From Acidocella sp. (GTDB taxonomy: Bacteria > Pseudomonadota > Alphaproteobacteria > Acetobacterales > Acetobacteraceae), in assembly GCA_031291755.1 (NCBI GenBank), contig JARLIK010000003.1, positions 1 through 64,000 of the forward strand: a stretch of 64,000 bases of DNA, given 5' to 3'. Below are positions 47,224 to 57,087 of the stretch, piece after piece. A program made the position numbers and the translations under genes. The number at the start of each line of letters is the position of its first letter. The stretch's first letter is position 1. The notes under the pieces are model-generated. The model worked only from the letters and a program-made list of their open reading frames with translations, was not told the origin of the DNA and ran no database searches.

Positions 47224-48489
47224 TTACGAGGCGGTATCAACTCGTTCCTGGGTGTAGAGGAATAGCGGCTCAGCCCGCCCCTCGGCCACCTCTCCGCTGA
47301 TCACCACCTCGGAGACTGAATCCAGCCCCGGCAGGTCGAACATGGTGGTCAACAGGATCGATTCCATGATGGAACGCAGGCCACGGGCACCGGTTTTGCG
47401 CTTGATAGCCCGCGCCGCCACCACCTTCAGCGCATCCTCGGTAAAGGTCAGCTTGACCCCCTCCATCTCGAACAACCGGCCATATTGCTTGACCAGTGCG
47501 TTCTTCGGCTTGGTGAGAATCTCGATCAGCACCGATTCATCGAGGTCATCAAGCGTCGCCACCACGGGCAGACGGCCTATGAATTCTGGGATCAGCCCGA
47601 ATTTCAGCAAATCCTCAGGCTCGATTTCACGAAGAATCAAGCCGGTACGGCGCTCATCCTCGCTGCGCACGTCGGCGCCAAAGCCGATACCAGTGCCTTT
47701 TTTACCGCGCATGGAAATGATCTTCTCCAAGCCGGCGAAGGCGCCACCGCAGATGAACAGAATATTGGTGGTATCAACCTGCAAGAATTCCTGCTGCGGA
47801 TGCTTACGCCCGCCCTGCGGCGGCACCGAGGCCACGGTGCCTTCCATGATCTTCAACAATGCCTGCTGCACGCCCTCACCGCTGACATCGCGGGTGATCG
47901 AGGGGTTGTCGGATTTGCGGGAAATTTTATCGACCTCGTCGATATACACAATCCCGCGCTGAGCGCGCTCCACGTTGTAATCGGCGGCCTGCAACAATTT
48001 GAGAATGATGTTCTCAACATCCTCACCAACATAACCGGCTTCGGTCAGGGTGGTAGCATCGGCCATGGTGAACGGCACATCGAGGATGCGCGCGAGCGTC
48101 TGCGCCAGCAGGGTTTTACCCGAACCAGTAGGGCCCACCAGCATGATGTTGGATTTGGCAATCTCAATATCGTTGTTCTTGGTGGCGTGAGCCAGGCGCT
48201 TGTAATGGTTATGAACCGCAACCGACAGCACCTTTTTGGCGTGGCCCTGGCCGATCACATAATCATCGAGAACTTTGCAGATTTCACGCGGAGTCGGCAC
48301 GCCATCGCGTGACTTAACCATGTGGGTTTTGTGCTCTTCACGGATGATATCCATGCACAGCTCAACGCACTCGTCGCAGATAAACACCGTGGGCCCCGCT
48401 ATAAGCTTACGGACCTCGTGCTGAGACTTGCCACAGAACGAGCAGTACAGGGTGTTTTTCGAGTCACTCGACTTGCTGCTCATAACCAC
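47224..48489 (-). CDS. clpX: ClpXP protease ATP-binding subunit ClpX
   Basis: The AAA+ unfoldase of the ClpXP protease, 421 residues. The N-terminal zinc-binding domain has [11 protein letters not shown] and [10 protein letters not shown]; Walker A is [15 protein letters not shown], Walker [19 protein letters not shown] carries the loop for ClpP docking (IGF). In alphaproteobacteria ClpXP degrades CtrA and other cell-cycle factors. It lies 217 bases downstream of clpP. Confidence 0.97.
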   Translation of the reverse strand: MVMSSKSSDSKNTLYCSFCGKSQHEVRKLIAGPTVFICDECVELCMDIIREEHKTHMVKSRDGVPTPREICKVLDDYVIGQGHAKKVLSVAVHNHYKRLAHATKNNDIEIAKSNIMLVGPTGSGKTLLAQTLARILDVPFTMADATTLTEAGYVGEDVENIILKLLQAADYNVERAQRGIVYIDEVDKISRKSDNPSITRDVSGEGVQQALLKIMEGTVASVPPQGGRKHPQQEFLQVDTTNILFICGGAFAGLEKIISMRGKKGTGIGFGADVRSEDERRTGLILREIEPEDLLKFGLIPEFIGRLPVVATLDDLDESVLIEILTKPKNALVKQYGRLFEMEGVKLTFTEDALKVVAARAIKRKTGARGLRSIMESILLTTMFDLPGLDSVSEVVISGEVAEGRAEPLFLYTQERVDTAS

Positions 48490-48706
48490 TCCAAGAGCGC
48501 GAAAATTTCAAAACGAAGACTAGTCCCCGATTTAACGGGGCACAATAGTCCGGCGTTCAGCGCTCAAAATACTAAATAAAACAATTACCTACGGACAAAT
48601 TTCCAATTTGTAATGTGGTTTTTGCACCGAGTTTTCAGTGAAAACCAGCGATTGGAAATAATCGTTTGTTACTGGCGGCAGCCATAGCCACCGCCAATAA
48701 GCCAAA
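48490..48706 (-). other. clpP-clpX spacer
   Basis: A 217-base AT-rich region without ORF. It probably holds the clpP transcript end (a TGGCGG/CCGCCA stem at about 48673-48696) and a separate clpX promoter. No -35/-10 pair is clear enough to assign. Confidence 0.3.
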
Positions 48707-49372
48707 CTATTCCTTCGGCTCGGATTTCACCGGCTCGGCCTTGGCATCGCCCGGTACCGGCTGGCTCTTCACCACCTCATCCACAATCCCAAAATCCTTG
48801 GCTTCCTGGGCAGACATGTAGGAATCACGCTCCAGCTTGGCCTCAATGGCCTCTAGCGGCTGGCCGGTATGATCCACGTAAATCTGGTTAAGCCGCTTGC
48901 GCAGGTTGAGAATTTCACGTGCCTGAATCTCAATGTCGGTAGCCTGCCCCTGGGCGCCGCCGGACGGCTGATGCACCATCACGCGGGCGTTCGGCAGCGC
49001 AAAGCGCTTGCCCTTTTCACCGGCGCACAGCAGCAAACTGCCCATTGACGCCGCCTGGCCGATACACACCGTGCTCACCGGCGAGCGGATATATTGCATG
49101 GTGTCGTAAATCGCGAGGCCCGATGACACCACACCGCCTGGGCTGTTGATATAAAACGAAATATCCTTATTCGGGTTCTCGCTCTCCAGGAACAAAAGCT
49201 GGGCGCAGATCAAGGCGCTGACCTGGTCATACACCTGCCCGGTGAGGAAAATAATGCGCTCCTTCAGCAGGCGCGAGTAAATATCGTAGGAGCGTTCACC
49301 ACGCGCCGTCTGCTCAACCACCATCGGCACGAGATTGTTGTTGTAAATCTCGACTGGATCCCGATCCCACAT
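48707..49372 (-). CDS. clpP: ATP-dependent Clp protease proteolytic subunit
   Basis: The serine peptidase core of ClpXP. The ATG at 49372 ([22 protein letters not shown]) is chosen because AAGGA precedes it and homologues begin here; the frame is open to 49453. The 221-residue protein has the catalytic serine in [11 protein letters not shown], histidine in [13 protein letters not shown] and aspartate in [11 protein letters not shown]. The Glu/Lys/Pro-rich tail of about 20 residues is longer than in Escherichia coli. Upstream is tig. Confidence 0.95.
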   Translation of the reverse strand: MWDRDPVEIYNNNLVPMVVEQTARGERSYDIYSRLLKERIIFLTGQVYDQVSALICAQLLFLESENPNKDISFYINSPGGVVSSGLAIYDTMQYIRSPVSTVCIGQAASMGSLLLCAGEKGKRFALPNARVMVHQPSGGAQGQATDIEIQAREILNLRKRLNQIYVDHTGQPLEAIEAKLERDSYMSAQEAKDFGIVDEVVKSQPVPGDAKAEPVKSEPKE

Positions 49373-49514
49373 ATGCTCAAATCCTTGTTTCATATAACCG
49401 GACACCCCGGCTCCGCATCGCGCCTCACAGAGGCCGCGACGCGGGCGGAACAAACCGTCATGGGAGTAAGGTAATCAATCGAACGCCCAAGTCTAGAGGG
49501 CGTTCGGGTAAGCA

Positions 49515-50837
49515 TTATACTTCCGGGTCGGCCGCCAACTCTTCCGGGGTAACCGTAACCTCTTCCAAGGTCAGGCTGCCGAGCAGATAATCCACCACCT
49601 TGTCCTCGAAAATCGGGCCGCGGAAGCGCTCCATCTCGCGCGGGTTCTTCTTGAAGAACTCCACAACCTGCATCGCTTGATCACGATATTTCATCGCTTC
49701 GGCAAACATGGCGCGCTGCAAATCCTGGTCATTCACCGAGATATTGTTGGCGCGGCCAATTTCGGCCACCAGCAGGCCCAACCGTACCCGGCGGTCAGCA
49801 ATGGCGCGGTACTCGGCCCGCAGCGTTTCGTCGTCCTTCTCAGAATCTTCAGGGTCAGCCCGGCCAGCGGCCTTTTCAGCCTCTACCTGCCGCCAAATTT
49901 CGCTGAATTCAGCCTCAACCAAGCCTTGCGGGGCATCGAAATGGGCGCGCTCCGAGAGCGCATCCAGCAGCGCGCGCTTCAATTTGAGGCGGGTCATCTG
50001 CTGATATTCCCGGTCAATCTGGTCGGAAACGGTCTTTTGTAGTGCCTCCAGCGAATCAACGCCCAGAGTCTTAGCAAATTCGTCATCCACCACGGCAATT
50101 TTCGGCACAGCGAGAGATTTGGCCGTGATTTCAAACTGCGCGGCCTTGCCGGCCAGGTCCTTAGCGCCGTAATCGGCGGGGAAATCAACAGTAATGATGC
50201 GGGTTTCGCCCGGCGCCATGCCCTCCATCTGCTCGGAGAAGCCTGGAATAAAGCCCTCGCCCGCGATGGTAATGGCTACATCCTCGGCGGAGCCGCCGGC
50301 AAACGCCACGTCGTCAATCCGGCCAATGAAATCGACCGTCAGTTGCTCGCCTTTGGCGGCGGGACGGGGCTCTTCCACCGGCTCGAACACTTTGCGGCTC
50401 TCGGCCAGCTTGGCCAGCGCATCGGCCACGGCTTGTTCGGTCACCGTGGCAACCGGCTTTTGCAAGACGATATCGCCCAGGCCCGGCATGGTGATATCGG
50501 GCAGAATTTCCATCTCCATGGTGAATTCCAGATCGGAATTCTCGCCATGCTTGGTCACTTCCAGCTTCGGCTGCATCGCCGGGCGCAGGTTACGCTCCGA
50601 GATCAGCTGGTCAGAAGCGGCATTGATCGCCCCTTCCGCAATTTCAGCGGCCACCGCACTGCCATAGCGCTTACGCACCAGTGACATCGGCACCTTGCCA
50701 GGGCGAAAGCCCGGCACCTGCATGGTGCGGCCCAGCTCAGCCAGGCGTTTCTCACGCTTTACCGCGAGTTCGGGTTCGGGAACCACGACCGTGAAGCCAC
50801 GCTTCAAGCCGTCGGAGAGCGTTTCGGTAACCTGCAT
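49515..50837 (-). CDS. tig: Trigger factor
   Basis: The ribosome-associated folding chaperone. The start at 50837 (MQVTETLSDGLKRGF) matches the family and gives 440 residues. The ribosome-binding domain has GFRPGKVPMSLVRKRYG, the peptidyl-prolyl isomerase domain spans about residues 150-240 with VDFIGRIDDVAFAGGSAEDV and IPGFSEQMEGMAPGE, and the C-terminal helical arms follow. It is the first gene of tig-clpP-clpX-lon-hup and stands just after tRNA-Leu. Confidence 0.95.
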   Translation of the reverse strand: MQVTETLSDGLKRGFTVVVPEPELAVKREKRLAELGRTMQVPGFRPGKVPMSLVRKRYGSAVAAEIAEGAINAASDQLISERNLRPAMQPKLEVTKHGENSDLEFTMEMEILPDITMPGLGDIVLQKPVATVTEQAVADALAKLAESRKVFEPVEEPRPAAKGEQLTVDFIGRIDDVAFAGGSAEDVAITIAGEGFIPGFSEQMEGMAPGETRIITVDFPADYGAKDLAGKAAQFEITAKSLAVPKIAVVDDEFAKTLGVDSLEALQKTVSDQIDREYQQMTRLKLKRALLDALSERAHFDAPQGLVEAEFSEIWRQVEAEKAAGRADPEDSEKDDETLRAEYRAIADRRVRLGLLVAEIGRANNISVNDQDLQRAMFAEAMKYRDQAMQVVEFFKKNPREMERFRGPIFEDKVVDYLLGSLTLEEVTVTPEELAADPEV

Positions 50838-50879
50838 CGACAAGACCATCCTTAAACAACAACATATAACAGAACGCTG

Positions 50880-50964
<85 letters not shown>

Positions 50965-51095
50965 AGCGTTCAACAAGCCGCGCCGTCTAGCGCGAGTTTG
51001 GCCTCTTCACAAGCAGCGGCTCTCGTATAAGGGGCGGCGGCCTGCTATTTCGGCCCGGAAACCATCTTCTACCGGCGGGGGAATAATACAAGCCT

Positions 51096-53534
51096 ATGAC
51101 CATGAAACGCGCCCTGCTGGCCATTCTGGCCCTGGTTATCGTGCTCCCCGCGTTGGTGGTGGCGGTGCTGGTAGCCAGCTTCAACCCCAACGATTACGCA
51201 CCGCAAATCGCCACCGCCGTAAGGCAAGCCACTGGCCGCACCCTCACCTTCGGCGGACCGATCCGTTTAACACTGTCGTTAACCCCCACCATCGAGGCGG
51301 ATGACGTCACACTCAGCAATCCCGCCGGCTTTGCCGATGCGAATTTCGTCACGCTGCAGCATCTGGAGGCCAAAATCTCGCTCTGGCCGCTATTTTCGCA
51401 CCGGATCGATATTCTCAGCCTCATCCTGGTCAGCCCCAGCATCAATTTCCAAACCAACCTCGCCGGCCAGGCAAATTGGGATTTCGCAGCGCCAGCGGCC
51501 CACAGCCACAACCTGATCAGCGGCTATGACATCGCGCTGGAATCAGTCGATGTGCAAAAGGCGCTGATCACGCTGAAAGACGCCGACGGCCACCCGCTGC
51601 AGACCCTGGCTTTACAGGATATTCGCGGCACCGCGGATTCGGTGGCCGGCCCGCTGAAGCTGACCGCCACGGCGGCGGTCAATAACGTGCCGGTCACGCT
51701 GAGCGGCATGGTCGGGCCGGTGGAACGGTTTTCGGGTATCGGCAGTGGGCCGTGGCCGATGGCGCTGACCCTCACCGGCGGCGGTGCGCAGGCCAGCATC
51801 AACGGTACCGTGGCCGATCCGCGCACCGCCAGCGGCTATAACCTCACGCTTGACGCCAGCATTCCGGCGCTCGAAACAGTAGCTCCCATGTTGCCGGCCG
51901 GGCCGTTGACCAGCTTGCTGCCGCCGATCCACGGCCTCACCGTCACCGCCCTCATCGCCGACCAGGGTTCGGCGATGCCCACCATCCGCAATCTATCCAT
52001 CAAGGCTGCCGGGTCTGATTTATCCAGCCTGCGGCCAGGGCTGACCCTGAATAATCTCGATATTGCCATGCCATCGCTGAACGCGGCGGTAAGCCTCAAC
52101 GCCGCCGCCAGCCTCGGCGGCATGCCGCTCGCCCTAACCGGCAGTCTCGGCTCGATGGCCAGGTTGCTCAACCCCGCCTGGCTGCCCGCCACCGCCCAGC
52201 CGGGCACCGGCAATTTCCCGGTTACACTGCAGGCCCAGGCCGGTAATGCCATCCTCAACATCTCCGGCGGCATTGCTACGCCTGCCAACGCCGCCGGGGT
52301 GGCGCTGGCGGTGAATCTCACCATCCCCGATCTCTCCACCCTCAGCCCGCTGGCCGGCTTCAGCCTGCCGGCCTGGAAAAACATCGCCCTACAAACCAGC
52401 ATCATCGACCCCGGCGGGCTAGGACTCGGTCAGGCCGCCGGGCTGGACGGGCTGGCCCTGACCATGGACAACGCCGCGCTGGGCGGTGACGCCAGCCTGT
52501 ATTTTGATAAAATCCCCCGCCTGCAAGTGGCCCTGAAAGGCCAGCAGATCGACCTGGATGCTTTGCGCGCCGCCTTCCCAGCACCTCCCGCTGTAAGCGC
52601 CACCGCCACCCCGGCCGGTTTCATCATTCCGAGCGCCAAATTGCCGCTCGATGTGATGAAAAATTTCGATGCCGACATCCAGCTTGCCGCTGACTCAGTG
52701 GTGTTCAACAAGGCCACCTACACCGCCTTTCAGGGCCATGCGGTGCTACAGGATGGTGTCCTCACGCTCAATCCGCTCACCGGCTTGTTGCCGGGCGGCG
52801 ACATCACCGCCAGCGCCAGCCTGGACGCCACCAAAGACCCCGCCGCCGCAAGCTGGACCTTGAATGCGCCAGCCCTGGCGCTGGGGCCGATTCTCAAAAG
52901 CTTCGGCGAACCGGACAAGGCGCAAGGCACCATGCAAGTTGCCATGAGTGCCACCGGCACCGGCGATAGCCTGCACGATATTCTGGCCTCCGCCACCGGC
53001 CAGCTCGGGCTGGCCTCGGTCAACGGGGTAGCCGATGGCGCAGTACTGGGCAGCCTGTTCGGCCCGCTGCTGCGCGCCGACGCCCTGCCGGACAGCATTG
53101 TCAGCGCCCCAGGGCCAGTGCCGGTGCGCTGTTTTGCATTGCGGCTGGATGCCGCAGGCGGGGTTGGCACCATCAGCACCCTGACGCTGGATTCCAGCCG
53201 CCTGCAATTGCAGGGCAGCGGGCATCTTGGTTTTGGCGATGAAACGCTCGCCGTCACGCTGCAGCCCAGCATCCCCGGCACGCCCCCCACCATCGGTGCA
53301 ACGGTAACGCTGGGCGGCAGCTTCACGGCCCCCACGCTGGCCGCCGCGCCAGCCGCCACCGCCGCGCCGGCCAATACCAACGATCTTTGCCCCGCCGCCT
53401 TGGCTTTGGGCCGGCTCGGTAAACCCGGCCCCGCCGCCCCGCCACCGGTGAGCGCCACGCCCGCCGCCAACGGCGCAGCGCCGCCAGCACCATCCGGCCC
53501 GAAGAACTTGCTGAATCTGTTGAACGGCCAGTAA
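51096..53534 (+). CDS. AsmA family protein
   Basis: This large envelope protein of 812 residues is anchored by one N-terminal helix (LLAILALVIVLPALVVAVLVASFNP) with the rest in the periplasm. It opens with the AsmA N-domain (YAPQIATAVRQATGRTLTFGG, IEADDVTLSNPAGF), continues with repeats of beta-strands, and ends with the AsmA-2 region (SATGQLGLASVNGVADGAVL). AsmA-like proteins form long hydrophobic grooves that carry phospholipids between the membranes. The tail is Ala/Pro-rich. The next gene (ATP12) starts nine bases later, so the two may share a transcript. Confidence 0.9.
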   Translation: MTMKRALLAILALVIVLPALVVAVLVASFNPNDYAPQIATAVRQATGRTLTFGGPIRLTLSLTPTIEADDVTLSNPAGFADANFVTLQHLEAKISLWPLFSHRIDILSLILVSPSINFQTNLAGQANWDFAAPAAHSHNLISGYDIALESVDVQKALITLKDADGHPLQTLALQDIRGTADSVAGPLKLTATAAVNNVPVTLSGMVGPVERFSGIGSGPWPMALTLTGGGAQASINGTVADPRTASGYNLTLDASIPALETVAPMLPAGPLTSLLPPIHGLTVTALIADQGSAMPTIRNLSIKAAGSDLSSLRPGLTLNNLDIAMPSLNAAVSLNAAASLGGMPLALTGSLGSMARLLNPAWLPATAQPGTGNFPVTLQAQAGNAILNISGGIATPANAAGVALAVNLTIPDLSTLSPLAGFSLPAWKNIALQTSIIDPGGLGLGQAAGLDGLALTMDNAALGGDASLYFDKIPRLQVALKGQQIDLDALRAAFPAPPAVSATATPAGFIIPSAKLPLDVMKNFDADIQLAADSVVFNKATYTAFQGHAVLQDGVLTLNPLTGLLPGGDITASASLDATKDPAAASWTLNAPALALGPILKSFGEPDKAQGTMQVAMSATGTGDSLHDILASATGQLGLASVNGVADGAVLGSLFGPLLRADALPDSIVSAPGPVPVRCFALRLDAAGGVGTISTLTLDSSRLQLQGSGHLGFGDETLAVTLQPSIPGTPPTIGATVTLGGSFTAPTLAAAPAATAAPANTNDLCPAALALGRLGKPGPAAPPPVSATPAANGAAPPAPSGPKNLLNLLNGQ

Positions 53535-53543
53535 GCCCACCGC

Positions 53544-54272
53544 ATGAAGCGCATCTGGACATCAGCCGAGACCCATGAAACTACGGACGGCTGGCAGGTT
53601 TTGCTGGACGGCAAGCCGATCAAGAAACCCAGCGGCACCGCCCTGCTGATCCCTTTCCCCGCACTGGCGGAAGCAATCGCCGCCGAATGGCGCGGCGCCG
53701 GACTGGATGGCGGCGATATCAAGCCCGATGATCTGCCCCTCACCCGCATGGCCACCACCGCCATTGACCGGGTAGCAAAATCTTATGATGAAATCATCGA
53801 TCAATTGATCTGCTACGGGCTGAATGACGCGCTCTGCTACCGCGCCGAAACCCCGGCCTCATTAGCGGCGCTGGAACAGGCGCAATGGCAGCCTTGGCTG
53901 AATTGGGCAGAGAAAACCTACAACATCCCCCTCAACACCGGCTTTGGCATCACCCCGGTTGTGCAGCCGCCTGACACGGTGGAAAAATTCAGTGCCGTGC
54001 TGCAATCATTCGATATCTATCAGCTCACCGCGCTAGGTGTTGCGGTGCCCGCCATGGGCAGCCTGGTGCTGGGCCTGGCACTCGCCACCGGCCAGCTTGA
54101 CGCACCAACCGCCTTCGAGATTTCGCACGTTGAGGAAAAATTTCAGGTCGAACGCTGGGGCACCGATGAGCTGGCCGAGGAGCGCCGCCTGAACATCCTC
54201 ACCGACCTGCATCTCTGCGTTGGCTTCATCGCGCTGTGCGATCAGAAAAACAGTACCGACATCAAAATATAA
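53544..54272 (+). CDS. ATP12-family F1-ATPase assembly chaperone
   Basis: ATP12 binds the alpha subunit of F1 during ATP synthase assembly; it is shared by mitochondria and alphaproteobacteria. The 242-residue protein has W-x-V-x-LDGKPIKKPSGTALLIP-type N-terminal region, LAEAIAAEW, LPLTRMATTAIDRV, DQLICYGLNDALCYRAE and WLNWAEKTYNIPLNTGFGI, all family blocks. The last 31 bases overlap the convergent antiporter gene. No ATP synthase genes are in the window. Confidence 0.92.
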   Translation: MKRIWTSAETHETTDGWQVLLDGKPIKKPSGTALLIPFPALAEAIAAEWRGAGLDGGDIKPDDLPLTRMATTAIDRVAKSYDEIIDQLICYGLNDALCYRAETPASLAALEQAQWQPWLNWAEKTYNIPLNTGFGITPVVQPPDTVEKFSAVLQSFDIYQLTALGVAVPAMGSLVLGLALATGQLDAPTAFEISHVEEKFQVERWGTDELAEERRLNILTDLHLCVGFIALCDQKNSTDIKI

Positions 54273-55504
54273 ATCGGCGTCAGAACCAAAATCATCGCTA
54301 CGGCATAGGCGAAGAACCCCGGCATTTTGACGCCGCGCCTTGCTGCGATTTCGCGGATCATCAAATTTGGCGCATTGCCCAAATAGGTCACCGGCCCGAA
54401 AAATACCGACCCTGCCGCCAGCGCCATCAGCAAATGCGAAGGTGCCGCCGCCAGTTGCGCCGCATTGCCGCCGGCGGCCTGGAAAAAGATCAAATAGGTC
54501 GGTGCGGCATCAAGCACCGCCGAGGCCACACCGCTGGCCCAGAACCACAGCAACGAATGGTCAACATCCAAATTTGCCTGTTGCAGCAAGGCAAAAACCG
54601 GACCGATGGTGGCGAAGATCGCAAAAAACAAAATCCCGATCTCGCGCATCGCCGTCCAGGCAAAACGATTATGGGCGCGAATTGATTTCGGCGTAAAAAT
54701 TTCCGAAATGGCGATGCAGCCGATCGCCAATACCGTGACCGCCAGATGTTCAACCGGCATCTGCGCCGAGAGCAAGTTCACAACGCCCGGATGCCAGACA
54801 CCCTCCAGCGGAATCGCCAGTATCAGCACGAACAGGAGTAAAATATTTAAAGTCCCGCGCACGCGCAGCTTTTGAAGCTGCGGCTGCGCCTCACGCTTGG
54901 CTAAATACGCGTCAATACCATAGCAAAGCCCTAGCACCGGCACCGCCAGCACCAGCAGCGGCGCCCATAAATATGTCAGCGGCCAGAAAAACGGCACGCC
55001 ACGCAGAAACCCCACCAGCAGCGGCGGATCCCCCAGCGGCGACAGCGCACCACCGGCATTGCCCACCAGCACAATGAACGCCAGCACCAGATGCCGCTTC
55101 TCGAAGCGGTGCGCGTTGGCGGCCAGCAGCGGGTGAATGAGCAGCAATGCCGCGCCGATGGTGCCCATCACCGCCGCCAGCATCGTGCCGATGATAAGAA
55201 GCAGCAAATTACCGGCGGGACGTCCCCAAGGGCCGCCGCTAATCAGAATCCCGCCGCCCAGCGCGTACAAAGCCAGCAGCAGCACCATGAAGGGCACGAA
55301 CTCCGCAGCACTTATCTGCCACAGCGCCGCCACAGCCTCGCCCGCGCCACGGCTGGCAGAATTCAGGACCAGCCCCAGCGCCACCCAGAACAGCGATATG
55401 ACCGCCATACGCCGGTGCCAGAAACGCGACGTTAGGCCGGGCAGCACGGCGAAACTCAGCAGCACCATCGCAAACGGCACAGCCAGTATGAATTTCATCG
55501 GCAT
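54242..55504 (-). CDS. Sodium:proton antiporter (ion transporter superfamily, NhaD/ArsB-like)
   Basis: An integral membrane protein of 420 residues with 11-12 hydrophobic segments. The conserved half-helix motif appears as GNAGGALSPLGDPPLLVGFLRGVPFFWPL, and a second as SVFFGPVTYLGNAPNLMIREIA, the paired re-entrant loops typical for the ion transporter fold. This subgroup is commonly annotated as a sodium:proton antiporter; organic anions are an alternative substrate. It is convergent with ATP12 (31-base overlap) and divergent from coxG (78-base spacer). Confidence 0.85.
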   Translation of the reverse strand: MPMKFILAVPFAMVLLSFAVLPGLTSRFWHRRMAVISLFWVALGLVLNSASRGAGEAVAALWQISAAEFVPFMVLLLALYALGGGILISGGPWGRPAGNLLLLIIGTMLAAVMGTIGAALLLIHPLLAANAHRFEKRHLVLAFIVLVGNAGGALSPLGDPPLLVGFLRGVPFFWPLTYLWAPLLVLAVPVLGLCYGIDAYLAKREAQPQLQKLRVRGTLNILLLFVLILAIPLEGVWHPGVVNLLSAQMPVEHLAVTVLAIGCIAISEIFTPKSIRAHNRFAWTAMREIGILFFAIFATIGPVFALLQQANLDVDHSLLWFWASGVASAVLDAAPTYLIFFQAAGGNAAQLAAAPSHLLMALAAGSVFFGPVTYLGNAPNLMIREIAARRGVKMPGFFAYAVAMILVLTPIYILMSVLFF

Positions 55505-55582
55505 GGTGCCCCGGCACCGCCTTGTTGCCCCCGCCGGTCAACACCGATAGGTTGCCCCCAGATTTCAAGGAGACCCATCTGC

Positions 55583-56185
55583 ATGGACATGTCCGGAGAC
55601 CGATTGATCGCCGCCCCGCGCGAAAAAGTGTGGGACGCGCTGAACGACCCGGAAATTCTGAAACAATGCATTCCGGGCTGCGAGACCATGGAGAAACTCT
55701 CCGACACGCAGTTGAAGGCCACCGCCGCCGTCAAACTTGGCCCCATCGCTGCGCGCTTCACCGGCAATGTTTTACTCTCCGATCTCGATCCACCAAACGG
55801 TTACACGATTTCCGGCGAGGGCCAAGGTGGCGTTGCCGGATTTGCCAAAGGCGGCGCCAGCGTCAAACTTACCGACGAGGAAGGTGGCACCCGGCTATCC
55901 TATGTGGTGAACGCCCAGATCGGTGGTAAAATGGCCCAGCTTGGCGCCCGCCTGATTGATTCCACCGCCAAACAGATGGCCGAAGCGTTCTTTACCAAAT
56001 TTTCCGCAATTCTAGCACCGGAGCCTGCAATGACCGAAACTACCGAGTCCCCTTATCACAAACTGGCTGAAGATCATGACCACGACCCGAGCAACCCGCA
56101 TTACTTCGGACTTCCCTTGGGTGTGATCATCGCCGCCGTACTCGCAACCATTGCCGTCGGCCTGACCGTACTTAAATACCACTGA
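55583..56185 (+). CDS. coxG: CoxG family protein with C-terminal membrane anchor
   Basis: An SRPBCC-fold protein, 200 residues. Residues 1-150 are the CoxG domain: DRLIAAPREKVWDALNDPEILKQCIPGCETME, then LKATAAVKLGPIAARFTGNVLL and GGKMAQLGARLIDSTAKQMAEAFFTKF. The last 50 residues hold an acidic stretch and one membrane helix (GLPLGVIIAAVLATIAVGLTVL). In Oligotropha, CoxG helps tether CO dehydrogenase to the membrane. It is the first gene of a chain of six coupled genes; its stop overlaps the next start by one base. Confidence 0.9.
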   Translation: MDMSGDRLIAAPREKVWDALNDPEILKQCIPGCETMEKLSDTQLKATAAVKLGPIAARFTGNVLLSDLDPPNGYTISGEGQGGVAGFAKGGASVKLTDEEGGTRLSYVVNAQIGGKMAQLGARLIDSTAKQMAEAFFTKFSAILAPEPAMTETTESPYHKLAEDHDHDPSNPHYFGLPLGVIIAAVLATIAVGLTVLKYH

Positions 56186-57087
56186 TGATCCCAAACAGCG
56201 TTTCCGATACCGCCAGTTTGCTCGCTGACCAGGGCTATGTGGCGGATCGGGCGCTTGCCACCACGGTGCATCTGGCATTGGCCATGCAGCGCCCATTGCT
56301 GCTGGAGGGCGAGCCCGGCACCGGCAAAACCGAGATCGCGAAAGTGCTGGCCGCCGGGTTGAACCGGCGGCTGGTGCGGCTGCAATGCTACGACGGGCTC
56401 GACCTCGCGGCAGCCGCCTATGAATGGGACCATGCCCGCCAACTCATGGCGATCCGGCTGGCCGAGGGTGATCGCACCCAGGATTCCGACACGCTGCAGC
56501 GTAACATCTACAGCCGCAATTTCCTGCTCGCCCGGCCTCTACTCTCAGCCATCGACCCTGACCTGTCCCCCGCCGTGCTACTGATCGACGAGTTGGACCG
56601 CGCCGATGAGCCGTTCGAGGCGTTTTTGCTCGAATTACTGGCGGATTTTCAAATCTCGGTGCCGGAATACGGCACCATCAAAGCCAAAACCAAGCCGGTG
56701 GTGGTGCTGACTTCGAATCGTACCCGCGAGGTGCACGACGCCATCCGCCGCCGTTGCCTGTATCAATGGGTGGATTACCCCACAGCGGCGCGCGAGCGGG
56801 CCATTTTGCACAATAAGGCACCCGGCATTCCCGAAAAACTCGCCGCCGAGATCGTGGCCTTCGTGCAATCGATGCGCCGGGCCGATATTTTCAAACTCCC
56901 CGGGGTCGCCGAAACGCTCGATTGGGCCGCTGCGCTGACCGCCCTGGACCAGGAAGAACTGGCCCCCGGTGCGGTAGAGGATACGCTCGGCGTGCTGCTG
57001 AAATACCAGGACGACATCGCCGCCATGAAGGGGGCTGACCTGGCCAAATATGTCAGCGATGCCAAGGCGGCCGCGCGGGCCGCATGA
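56185..57087 (+). CDS. coxD: MoxR-family AAA+ ATPase (CoxD-like)
   Basis: A 300-residue AAA+ protein. Walker A is LLEGEPGTGKTEIAKVLA, Walker B LLIDELDRADEPFEAFLLELLADF, sensor 1 VVLTSNRTREVHDAIRRRCLYQWVDYPT. In Oligotropha CoxD, together with CoxE and CoxF, is needed for insertion of copper and sulfur into the Mo-Cu active site of CO dehydrogenase; more general roles for other molybdenum hydroxylases are known. It overlaps coxE by four bases. Confidence 0.92.
   Translation: MIPNSVSDTASLLADQGYVADRALATTVHLALAMQRPLLLEGEPGTGKTEIAKVLAAGLNRRLVRLQCYDGLDLAAAAYEWDHARQLMAIRLAEGDRTQDSDTLQRNIYSRNFLLARPLLSAIDPDLSPAVLLIDELDRADEPFEAFLLELLADFQISVPEYGTIKAKTKPVVVLTSNRTREVHDAIRRRCLYQWVDYPTAARERAILHNKAPGIPEKLAAEIVAFVQSMRRADIFKLPGVAETLDWAAALTALDQEELAPGAVEDTLGVLLKYQDDIAAMKGADLAKYVSDAKAAARAA

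Noticed and set aside
52730-53764. A 344-codon open frame opposite asmA and ATP12
   Set aside because: Serine/arginine/alanine-rich text without domains; antisense shadow.
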